DNA from: Siphonodentalium dalli
Lineage: Eukaryota; Mollusca; Scaphopoda; Gadilida; Siphonodentaliidae
DNA: 64,000 nt
Assembly (NCBI GenBank): GCA_032622095.1
Contig: CP136069.1
Location: forward strand, 5,814,976-5,878,975
Direction of reading: 5' to 3'
The position numbers and the translations under genes were made by a program. Each line of letters starts with the position of its first letter. Position 1 is the stretch's first letter. Shown piece after piece: positions 49,301 to 61,300 of the stretch. The notes under the pieces were generated by a model, which was not told where the DNA came from, did not search any database, and saw nothing but the letters and a program-made list of their open reading frames with translations.

Positions 49301-52300
49301 CTCGATTATGCAATTTATCTTCTTAAAATTAGGGGATATAGAAGAGAAAAAGTAACTAAAAACAATGTTAATTTGAGAATTTAGACACTTTTCAGAAGAT
49401 GAGGCCTAAGCAGAATGAGGTCCCCAGAGTGTTAATATTTGGTGATGATAGCCTGCTGTGCAGGGTAGCATCACTAAATTAACCCTCTGGGGACCTCATT
49501 CTGCAAATGTCGGACACTATCATTTGATGTCTCACCTGTTTTCTTTTTGACACTTTATGCTGTTGATTACAGTTGCTGTATTTTGCTGCGGCGCCCAATG
49601 GTAACGAGGGAATACTGCGAGCGTTGAGTGTGACATCGGAGACTCACATGCCGAGGTTACAGAAGGCATGTACAACACCGTCAGATAGAGGCAGTATCAT
49701 GGGAGAGTAAGTCAATTACAAGCTTGAGTTTAGCGTGCCTGTCATTTGCAGAATGAGGGCCCCAGAGGGTGAATTTAGTGACGCTATCCCACATAGCAGG
49801 CTAGCATCACTAAATTCACCATCTGGGCCTCAGTCTGCTTAGGCCTCATCTTCTCTGGAAAGTTTCTATATTATCAAATTTCTATAGAAACTTCTTCACA
49901 TAGATTCTATTTCTTTTTTAGAAATAAAAACACAGTGTATAATCGAGGTTCCCAATGGGTGTACATCACAATATTCACCATTTGGGAACATCAATCTGAG
50001 TCTATGTTGCCCATAGCAGATGAGGCCATGCAGAATGAGGTCCCCAGAAGGTGAATGTAGTGATGCTAGCCCGCTATGGTGGAATTTTGATGGGCATATT
50101 TTGCCACGCCCTTGGGGGGGGGGGGGGGGGGGTTTCAATCAACTGATTTGTCAAAGCCAAATTAGGAAGCATTAAGATATTTGAATTATCTCACTTAGTT
50201 GTGTACTGTGCTTACCTGTTGTATCATTTCTGAGTATGATATAACCATTTTTAGTGACTTGAGAACACTGTATGCATCACCAGGTTGGACGATGCGCTGG
50301 TGATGTTTCTGCGCACGCATGTTACTACGGATCATGATTATATCGCTCGTGGTTCTTGACTATTTATTTTTCATTTAAAATCTAGTGTTTAAATCACGTT
50401 TGGAATGAGAATGCCACTTTTAAACACACTATTTTGTTTAACATAATTTTCTATCCGTTTGTTTCTTTTATGTTTTGGACAGAAATCATTATTTTGTTAA
50501 AGTCCCACTTAATTTTTGAGTCACAGTTTATTTTTTTTTATAGTGACTTGATATATGGTTTTAATAACAATCTATGCCATAAAATATGATTAAAATACTA
50601 TCATTCATTACCATTTGTTTTATGGTTTATGGCAATTATGCCAAAGGGATGTCAGGAATGATAACTTATTGGCAAGGTCCGCAAGCACACTACGATGACC
50701 TTTAACTATATTTATCGGGAACTACAGGTATATATACTCATCCAATGCATGCTACGATGACCTTTATCTATATTTGTGTAACTATGGGTGTGTAACTTCT
50801 CTGTATACTCAATATATACATGTATATGCCTTATACTATTATCGCATAATTAAAACTTCACATAACCGATGAATAATCAACCGTTCTACTATCCTAACTG
50901 TTTTTGTTGACTTTTAGATAGCCGTGGGTTCACGCCTTCCGGTTACCAGTCGATGCATCACGCGGGTTTTGATCTGCCTGCTCGGTGTGTCGGTGTGGTG
51001 CTTGCGGACCTTGCCAATAAGTTATCATTCCTGACATCCCCTTTGGCATAATTGCCATAAACCATAAAACAAATACTATAATTCATTACCATTTGGAACG
51101 TCTGTCTCAGAAGGGGCCCTTTAGGTTACACTGGTGTAAATGTTTTCCCTTTAGGTTACACTGGTGTAAATGTTTTCCCTTTAGGTTACACTGGTGTAAA
51201 TGTTTTCCCTTTAGGTTACACTGGTGTAAATGTTTTCCCTGTAGGTTACACTGGTGTAAATGTTTTCCCTTTAGGTTACACTGGTGTAAATGTTTTCCCT
51301 TTAGGTTACACTGGTGTATCCCTTTAGGTTACACTGGTGTAAATGTTTTCCCTTTAGGTTACACTGGTGTAAATGTTTTCCCTTTAGGTTACACTGGTGT
51401 AAATGTTTTCCCTTTAGGTTACACTGGTGTAAATGTTTTCCCTGTAGGTTACACTGGTGTAAATGTTTTCCCTTTAGGTTACACTGGTGTAAATGTTTTC
51501 CCTTTAGGTTACACTGGTGTATCCCTTTAGGTTACACTGGTGTAAATGTTTTCCCTTTAGGTTACACTGGTGTAAATGTTTTCCCTTTAGGTTACACTGG
51601 TGTATCCCTTTAGGTTACACTGGTGTAAATGTTTTCCCTGTAGGTTACACTGGTGTAAATGTTTTCCCTTTAGGTTACACTGGTGTAAATGTTTTCCCTT
51701 TAGGTTACACTGGTGTATCCCTTTAGGTTACACTGGTGTAAATGTTTTCCCTTTAGGTTACACTGGTGTAAATGTTTTCCCTTTAGGTTACACTGGTGTA
51801 AATGTTTTCCCTTTAGGTTACACTGGTGTAAATGTTTTCCCTGTAGGTTACACTGGTGTAAATGTTTTCCCTTTAGGTTACACTGGTGTAAATGTTTTCC
51901 CTTTAGGTTACACTGGTGTATCCCTTTAGGTTACACTGGTGTAAATGTTTTCCCTTTAGGTTACACTGGTGTAAATGTTTTCCCTTTAGGTTACACTGGT
52001 GTATCCCTTTAGGTTACACTGGTGTAAATGTTTTCCCTGTAGGTTACACTGGTGTAAATGTTTTCCCTTTAGGTTACACTGGTGTAAATGTTTTCCCTTT
52101 AGGTTACACTGGTGTATCCCTTTAGGTTACACTGGTGTAAATGTTTTCCCTTTAGGTTACACTGGTGTAAATGTTTTCCCTTTAGGTTACACTGGTGTAA
52201 ATGTTTTCCCTTTAGGTTACACTGGTGTAAATGTTTTCCCTGTAGGTTACACTGGTGTAAATGTTTTCCCTTTAGGTTACACTGGTGTAAATGTTTTCCC

Positions 52301-55300
52301 TTTAGGTTACACTGGTGTATCCCTTTAGGTTACACTGGTGTAAATGTTTTCCCTTTAGGTTACACTGGTGTAAATGTTTTCCCTTTAGGTTACACTGGTG
52401 TAAATGTTTTCCCTTTAGGTTACATTGGTGTAAATGTTTTCCCTTTAGGTTACACTGGTGTAAATGTTTTCCCTTTAGGTTACACTGGTGTAAATGTTTT
52501 CCCTTTAGGTTACGCTGGTGTAAATGTTTTCCCTTTAGGTTACGCTGGTGTAAATGTTTTCCCTTTAGGTTACGCTGGTGTAAATGTTTTCCCTTTAGGT
52601 TACGCTGGTGTAAATGTTTTCCCTTTAGGTTACGTGGTGTAAATGTTTTCCCTTTAGGTTACGCTGGTGTAAATGTTTTCCCTTTAGGTTACGCTGGTGT
52701 AAATGTTTTCCCTGTAGGTTACGCTGGTGTAAATGTTTTCCCTGTAGGTTACACTGGTGTAAATGTTTTCCCTGTAGGTTACACTGGTGTAAATGTTTTC
52801 CCTTTAGGTTACACTGGTGTAAATGTTTTCCCTGTAGGTTACACTGGTGTAAATGTTTTCCCTTTAGGTTACACTGGTGTAAATGTTTTCCCTTTAGGTT
52901 ACACTGGTGTAAATGTTTTCCCTTTAGGTTACACTGGTGTAAATGTTTTCCCTTTAGGTTACACTGGTGTAAATGTTTTCCATAGGCATCAGTGCTAACG
53001 TTTTAGCGTATACTGTTGGCAATATAAATTTTGGGTCCCAAATTTTCTTTAAATCTAAAAATTGACATTTGGGGAAACTTTTTACACAAAAAAATAATAT
53101 CAGGAAATTCGCCTTCAAATCTTGTGTTTTCGTAACTAGTGTCAGAACCGCATAAAAAAATACTGTCATATTTTAGACCACGCCAAAAAATTCAAACTTC
53201 ACTAAAAAGGGTTAAATCCTGTGCCAATGGCTATTTTACCTACATGTATGGGAAATCATAGGGAGAGGTGTGATGGGATATCATAGGGAGAGGTGTGATG
53301 ATTTTACCTATGGAGAAATCATAGGAAAGAGGTGTGATGATTTTTATGCAAAAAGCACACAAGGCTATTGACCAATCAGGGCCCATTGTATATTTTATTC
53401 TCTCCTATATATTCCTCCCGCATCTGCTAGATGTCACTCCGAACCATATTTACACCAGTGTAACCCATAGAGTAATAGAAAATAGCTCAAATCATAAAAT
53501 CATTTCCCCCGTTATGGCTCCCAGAATGCAACAGAATTCAAACTTTTGTTTATTTTCAATGGAAGGGGAGTAACACTATATCGAAATGTATATAGTTATT
53601 CCCCTTCCATTGAAAATAATACGCATTGTGTTATAACTTGAGCACAGAACAGACATCAGTGTCTCAACAAAAACAACAATTGTTCACAGTTTATTACATC
53701 AAATAAGTTGAAAATACAATGTTTTGGAGCTTCATCTTTCAAATCATATATAATATGGTATATATTTTATATAATGTGAACTGGGGGGTTCGAAAATTTA
53801 AAAAGTGGGCCTTAACCCTTTGAGTGCCAGGTCCGATTTTTGTATCAACCCATATACCCTGTGCCAATGCATTCTCTTATATATGCGAGTCGACCATAGG
53901 TCGCCTCGCATATATAAGAGAATGCATTGGCTTAACAATTTTTTTTTTTTTTTACAATTTTTTACAATTTTAATATATTTTATTATATTCTTTAACAGAC
54001 TTATTGTGTAGGTTTAGGGCCGATAATATCGCTCCCTGGCACTCAAAGGGTTAAATTTTAATAAAAACACATTTTGTTTTGCTATTTATAGGTCTAGTTT
54101 ATTAGTCATAATTGTTTTTTATTAAACTTTTCCAACAAAGAAAAAACCAATGATAAATTAGATATTGGTCTGGAACCAAAAATCAGATTCACTCTTCAAA
54201 CTATGTTGGATAAGCCTTTCTATACTAAATACTCATTGATGAGTAGTTACCTTATTAACCCTTTCTATACTAGTGCATCATTGAGGAGTAGTTATCCCAT
54301 AGGAAATGTTCAGATAATAAGTTTAAACCTTTCTATACTAAAGAATCATTGATGAGTAGTTTAATATCCCATTGGAAATGTTCAGATAATAAGTTTAACC
54401 CTTTCTATACTAATGCATCATTGATGAGTAGTTATCCCATAGGAAATGTTCAGATAATACGTTTAAACCTTACTATACTAATGCATCATTGATGAGCAAT
54501 TATCCCATAGGAAATGTTCAGATAATAAGTTTAAACCTTTCTATACTAAAGAATCATTGATGAGTAGTTATCCCATTGAAATGTTCAGATAATAAGTTTA
54601 ACCCTTTCTATACTAATGCATCATTGATGAGTAGTTATCCCATAGGAAATGTTCAGATAATATGTTTAAACCTTACTATACTAATGCATCATTGATGAGC
54701 AATTATCCCATAGGAAATGTTCAGATAATAAGTTTAACCCTTCCTATACTAAAGAATCATTGATGAGTAGTTATCCCATTGGAAATGTTCAGATAATAAG
54801 TTTAACCCTTTCAATACTAAAGCATCACTGATGAGTAGTTATCCCATAGGAAATGTTCAAATAATAAGTTTAACCCTTTCAATACTAAAGCATCACTGAT
54901 GAGTAGTTATCCCATAGGAAATGTTCAAATAATAAGTTTAACCCTTTCTATACTAAAGCATCACTGATGAGTAGTTATCCCATAGGAAATGTTGCGATAA
55001 TAAGTTTAACCCTTTCAATACTAAAGCATCATTGATGAGTAGTTATCCCATAGTAAATGTTCAGATAATAAGTTTAACCCTTTCAATACTAAAGCATCAT
55101 TGATGAGTAGTTATCCCATAGTAAATGTTCAGATAATAAGTTTAACCCTTTCAATACTAAAGCATCACTGATGAGTAGTTATCCCATAGTAAATGTTCAG
55201 ATAATAAGTTTAACCCTTTCAATACTAAAGCATCATTGATGAGTAGTTATCCCATAGTAAATGTTCAGATAATAAGTTTAACCCTTTCAATACTAAAGCA

Positions 55301-58300
55301 TCACTGATGAGTAGTTATCCCATAGGAAATGTTCAGATAATAAGTTTAACCCTTCCTATACTAAAGCATTATTGGTGAGTAGTTATCCCATAGGAAATGT
55401 TCAGATAATAAGTTTAACCCTTTCAATACTAAAGCATCACTGATGAGTAGTTATCCCATAGGAAATGTTCAAATAATAAGTTTAACCCTTTCTATACTAA
55501 AGCATCACTGATGAGTAGTTATCCCATAGGAAATGTTCAAATAATAAGTTTAACCCTTTCAATACTAAAGCATCACTGATGAGTAGTTATCCCATAGGAA
55601 ATGTTCAGATAATAAGTTTAACCCTTTCAATAACTAAAGCATCACTGATGAGTAGTTATCCCATAGGAAATGTTCAGATAATAAGTTTAACCCTTTCAAT
55701 ACTAAACTTTTCTAAAGCATCATTGATGAGCAATTATCCCATAGGAAATGTTCAGATAATAAGTTTAACCCATTCTATACTAAATACTCATTAGTGAGTA
55801 GTTATCCCTAACTTTACTAAATTAACGAGTAGTTCCAATAGGAAATGTTCAGATAATAAGTTTAACCCTAACTTTACTAAATTAACGAGTAGTTCCTATA
55901 GGAAATGTTCAGACAATAAGTTTAACCCATTCTATACTAAATACTCATTAGTGAGTAGTTATCCCTAACTTTACTAAATTAATGAGTAGTTCCAATAGGA
56001 AATGTTCATACAATAAGTTTAACAAACAACCATAGACCGTTTGTTGAACTTATTATCTGAACATTTCCATCCCATAAATACGACTCCTTCTGCACTTTTA
56101 TTATATGTTGTCTGCTTTTTTGCCTGAAAACCCCTCCAGATGAATAATAGACCATTCCATCTTATTTTGTTACGACAGAATGGGAGGATCGATTTAGTGT
56201 AGAAAACCCTGTTAACCCTTTCAGTACCAAGTCCGATTACCCTGCATGGAGCCTCACACATATATAGAAGCATATAGAAGAGTGTCATCTGCTCATGTTT
56301 GTCTGGGGCTCTGTATGGGTGAAATTATAAAATTGTTAAAGAATACAATAACAAATTATTAAAATTGTAAAAAAAAATTAGGCCAATGCATTCTCTTATA
56401 TATGCGAGGCGACCTATGGTCGACTCGCATATATAAGAGAATGCATTGGCACAGGGCTCTAAGAGCTCTTTCCATCAATGTATCACATTATTATAATCAA
56501 TAAATTTGAAAAATGATCAAGGAAATATGGGTTGATACAAAAATCGGTCTCACTGAAAGGGTTAAATGACCTGAGAACTATATATTTCTGGATGGCTCCA
56601 TGAGTTTCTGGATGGCTCCATGAGTTTCTGGATGGCTCCATGAGTTTCTGGATGGCTCCATGAGTTTCTGGATGGCTCCATGAGTTTCTGGATGGCTCCT
56701 TGAGTTTCTGGGTGGCTCCATGAGTTTATGGATGGCTCCATGAGTTTATGGATGGCTCCATGAGTTTCTGGATGGCTCCATGAGTTTCTGGATGGCTCCA
56801 TGAGTTTCTGGATGTCTCCATGAGTTTCTGGATGGTTTTCTGGATGGCTCCTTGAGTTTCTGGATGGCTTCATGAATAATATGCTTTTTTCTTTAGGGCA
56901 GAGATTTTGGATGAAGCTGTGAAGACGCCAGAGCCAGCTTATCTACCAGAGGATATCTCGCAGGAAGCCAACAACGCTCATGTACCAATAGAGGCGCTAT
57001 ATAAGGTGTGTAATATACGCTCTATATCAGGTGTGTAATATACGCTCTATATCAGGTGTGTAATATACACTCTATATAAGGTGTGTAATATCCACAATGC
57101 TATGTACCAATAGAGGCGCTATATAAGGTGTGTAATATACACTCTATATAAGGTGTGTAATATACACTATATAAGGTGTGTAATATACGCTCTATATAAG
57201 GTGTGTACTATACACAATGCTCATGTACCAATAGAGGCGCTATATCAGGTGTGTAATATACTCTCTATATCAGGTGTGTAATATACACTCTATATCAGGT
57301 GTGTAATATACGCTCTATATCAGGTGTGTAATATACACTCTATATAAGGTGTGTACTATACACAATGCTCATGTACCAATAGAGGCGCTATATAAGGTGT
57401 GTAATATACTCTATATCAGGTGTGTACTATACACAATGCTCATGTACCAATAGAGGCGCTATATCAGGTGTGTAATATACTCTCTATATAAGGTGTGTAC
57501 TATACACAATGCTCATGTACCAATAGAGGCGCTATATCAGGTGTGTAATATACTCTCTATATAAGGTGTGTACTATACACAATGCTCATGTACCAATAGA
57601 GGCTCTCTATAAGGTGTGTACTATCCGCTCGATATAAGGTGTGTACTATACGCTCGCTAAGGTATGTACTATCCACAATGCTCATGTTCCAATAGAGGCT
57701 CTCTATAAGGTGTGTACTATCCGCTCTCTAGTAGGTGTGTACTATCCGCTCTCTATAAGATGTGTACTATGCGCTCTATGTAAGGTGTGTACTATACACT
57801 CTCTGTAAGGTTTGCCCACACGGCATGCTAGCATCACTAAATTCACCCTCTGGGGACCTCATTCTGCTTTCTACATTCAAGCCTGCAAATAGTCTGTATG
57901 TCATTTGCAGAATGAGCTCTCCAGAAGGAAAATTTAGTGGTGCTACCCCGCACAGCATGCTAGCATCACTAAATTCACCCTCTAAGGACCTCATTCTGCT
58001 CAGGCCTCATCTTCTAGGAAATATATATAGTCTCAAATTAACATTGTTTCGAGTTACTTTTTCCTTTCTGTTCAGTTTCTATATCCCCTAATTTGCAGAA
58101 GATAAAATGCATATTCGAGGTGACTAAATGAGTGAACATCACCAACTTCAACTGGGGAACTTTAATCTGATCCTAGATCTCCCATAGCAGTTGAGGCCTG
58201 AGCAGAATGAGATTCCCAGAGCTCGAGGGTGCATTTGGTGACACTAGCCCACTGTGCACTAAATGCACCCTTTGGGGACCTCATTATGCAAAAGTCAGAC

Positions 58301-61300
58301 ACACTATATCCAGGATTGGTATGGTTCTTTCCATAGATAGTCTGAAGCTGTAAAATGCAGAATTGGAGATTAATTCTTCCCTGACTGGAGTTACCTCCCT
58401 TATTAATTCTTCCATGACTGGAGCTTCCTGAAATTTTGCACCAAAAAAAAACCTGTGTGCCGATGCATTCTCTGATATATGCGAGTCTCCTAAAGGGGGG
58501 GGGGTCACATATATAAGAGAATACATTGGCCTAACAGTATTTACCATGACCTTGTAAGCCTTAAAGACTTAAAGATACAAGACTCCCTATGGGAGACTCG
58601 CATATATAAGAGAATGCACTGGCACAGGATCTTTAATGCTGCATCATTGCAGCTCCAGTCATGAAATTAAACTCAAGAGTGGAGAGCAGTGCTAATGAAC
58701 ATGTTTTGATGTTTACATGTTCATTCTAGAGTTATTCTTTTGCATTTATCATTCAATTCAGTTATATGTAACGCACTTTAGTTACCATTCAACTCAGTTA
58801 TATGTAACACACTTTAGTTACCATTCAACTCAGTTATATGTAACACACTTTAGTGATCATTCAACTCAGTTATATGTAACACACTTTAGTTATCATTCAA
58901 CTCAGTTATATGTAACACACTTTAGTGATCATTCAACTCAGTTATATGTAACACACTTTAGTTATCATTCAACTCAGTTATATGTAACACACTTTAGTGA
59001 TCATTCAACTCAGTTATATGTAACACACTTTAGTTACCATTCAACTCAGTTATATGTAACACACTTTAGTTACCATTCAACTCAGTTATATGTAACACAC
59101 TTTAGTTATCATTCAACTCAGTTATATGTAACACACTTTAGTTACCATTCAACTCAGTTATATGTAACACACTTTAGTTACCATTCAACTCAGTTATATG
59201 TAACACACTTTAGTTATCATTCAACTCAGTTATATGTAACACACTTTAGTTATCATTCAACTCAGTTATATGTAACACACTTTAGTGATCATTCAACTCA
59301 GTTATATGTAACACACTTTAGTTATCATTCAACTCAGTTATATGTAACACACTTTAGTACAAGCTCTTGTTTATTTTTGGCATAGAAGCTGTTTTAGTTC
59401 TGTTCATCTGCAACGTATTGTTAACTCTTTGAGTGCCAGGGGCCGATCTCATCGGCCCTAATTTACGCTCTGTAAAATCGGCCCTAAAAAAAATTAAAAA
59501 AATTGTATTTTTTTATCTTAGATTTTTTTTTTTTTTTTGGTTGAATTTATTTTGGGAATGCTTAAGCATGCCATAGCGAATTTAAAACAAACTGGATAAA
59601 ACCATAGGGGCGTGTTATAACTCAAAACTATCACCAAGTATTCATAGTAATAATTTTGATACCCATGAAAAACGTAAGATTCCCTGGCACTAAACCTACA
59701 AAATAAGTCTGTTAAAGAATATAAGAAAAAATTATTAAAATTGTAAAAAATAATAACAAATGATGAAAAATTGTTAGGCCAATGCATTCTCTTATATATG
59801 CGAGGCGACCTATGGGTCGACTCGCATATATAAGAGAATGCATTGGCACAGGGTATATGGGTTGATACAAAAATCGGACCTGGCACTCAAAGGGTTAAAA
59901 CTGGAACGATTCTCTCACTCAACTTGAATTTTTAATGGACCATCATGATTTATACTTGAAATTAAAAGATTTTTTGTTATGTTCACCTATAGGTACTGCA
60001 TCATGGTGAAACAACGCGAGGAGACAGTCATAGGTTCAGTGTCTCGGCTGATCCTCAAGAAACCACATCAAAGGTAATGTTCTCACTAGGGTATTATCAA
60101 CTTAGGTCAAAACAAAAAACTTCTCTGTTTCCGATAACAATGGGATAATTTTCAAGACAGGCAGGCAGGGATTTTTTTTTTTAGAATTTTTTTTAAACCT
60201 TTCAGCCGTAAGTGATATAATAGTGTAGACAGCCCCATGGAATATGATAGATCAATGTGCATTAAAAATGAGCCAAGCATTGTGTAAAAACATGCTGTCC
60301 CTTGAATTCATTCACTCTGCAGTATGATCTCTACCAATAACTGACTTATTTTTGCTTTCGGGATTGGCGAAAAAACAATAAATATTCACATTGACACTCT
60401 AACAGGTAACTTTTGACTAGCCTTCTGGACAAAATTGAAAAAAAAAATTGAGGCAGGCAAGAAAATCTCAGCCAGGCAGGGTATCGGAAACAAAGAGGGT
60501 TTTTTTTTTGCCTAATGTTCTCACTAGGGTAGCCACGAATATGAGTTTTCATTTTCAATTGACCGTTATAATCAACGGTTAGTCGATTAATCGTTCATAT
60601 ATGCGGCCTATATTACACCCAGGTATATAAACAAGTGATAAATGCGAAATTATAATAACTACTTTACATCCAGTTATAAACTGTCAGTCAGCAGGCTTGT
60701 CATTCTAAGGCTCCCGCCCATCATCGGCCACCTGAACTCAAATTTGCGCAGCCGGTAAATTAACGCCCTCCTCGTCGCTATTCCCGCGGACGAGATATTT
60801 TTATAATATCTGTCCAGTCAATCAGTGTTACCCATGAACATGCATCGCATGTGGAATTGTCGCATACTTATTGAAAATGGACTATAGTTAGTTTTGCAGA
60901 GAAACCCATTGTGTACCGATTACGTCACCTGACATATATATAGAGCACTTAGTTTATTTCACGGGCTGCTTGTTACTGTACTTTTGGATCTGTTATTCAA
61001 AGTACATGCATCAGGGTTGAGTGGGGGTATGTAGGCCTATAGGTAGACAATGCCAGATATTTGAGCTTTTGTGTGGTTGTATAACCTGGACATAGGTCGG
61101 AAATATGGCTTGTTGCCATTCATCGGAAAGCTCTCGGGGGAACTCAATAAGTTAGGGGTACAACTCCAAGCCGTTTTGCCCTCCAGCGATGGCGATGGGG
61201 GGTTCAAATCCACATGTTTCCATCGTGGACTTTGTAACTGAAAATCGTTATCTCGTGGAGTTGCCAGTTACTCGCTGGTGGTTTGCTGCACATGGTCAAC

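Noticed and set aside
51093-52998. Eight overlapping open frames of 69-227 codons
   Set aside because: The repeat unit is 30 bp, a multiple of 3, so frames without stops arise automatically; composition is purely that of the satellite.
54210-56030. CRISPR-like regular repeats
   Set aside because: Units are contiguous and vary by substitution; there are no unique spacers, and the genome is eukaryotic.
56019-56288. 89-codon frame on the - strand
   Set aside because: It spans an inverted minisatellite unit and MITE sequence.
58717-59385. 222-codon frame with regular protein repeats
   Set aside because: Product of a 36 bp minisatellite, no start context or homologue.
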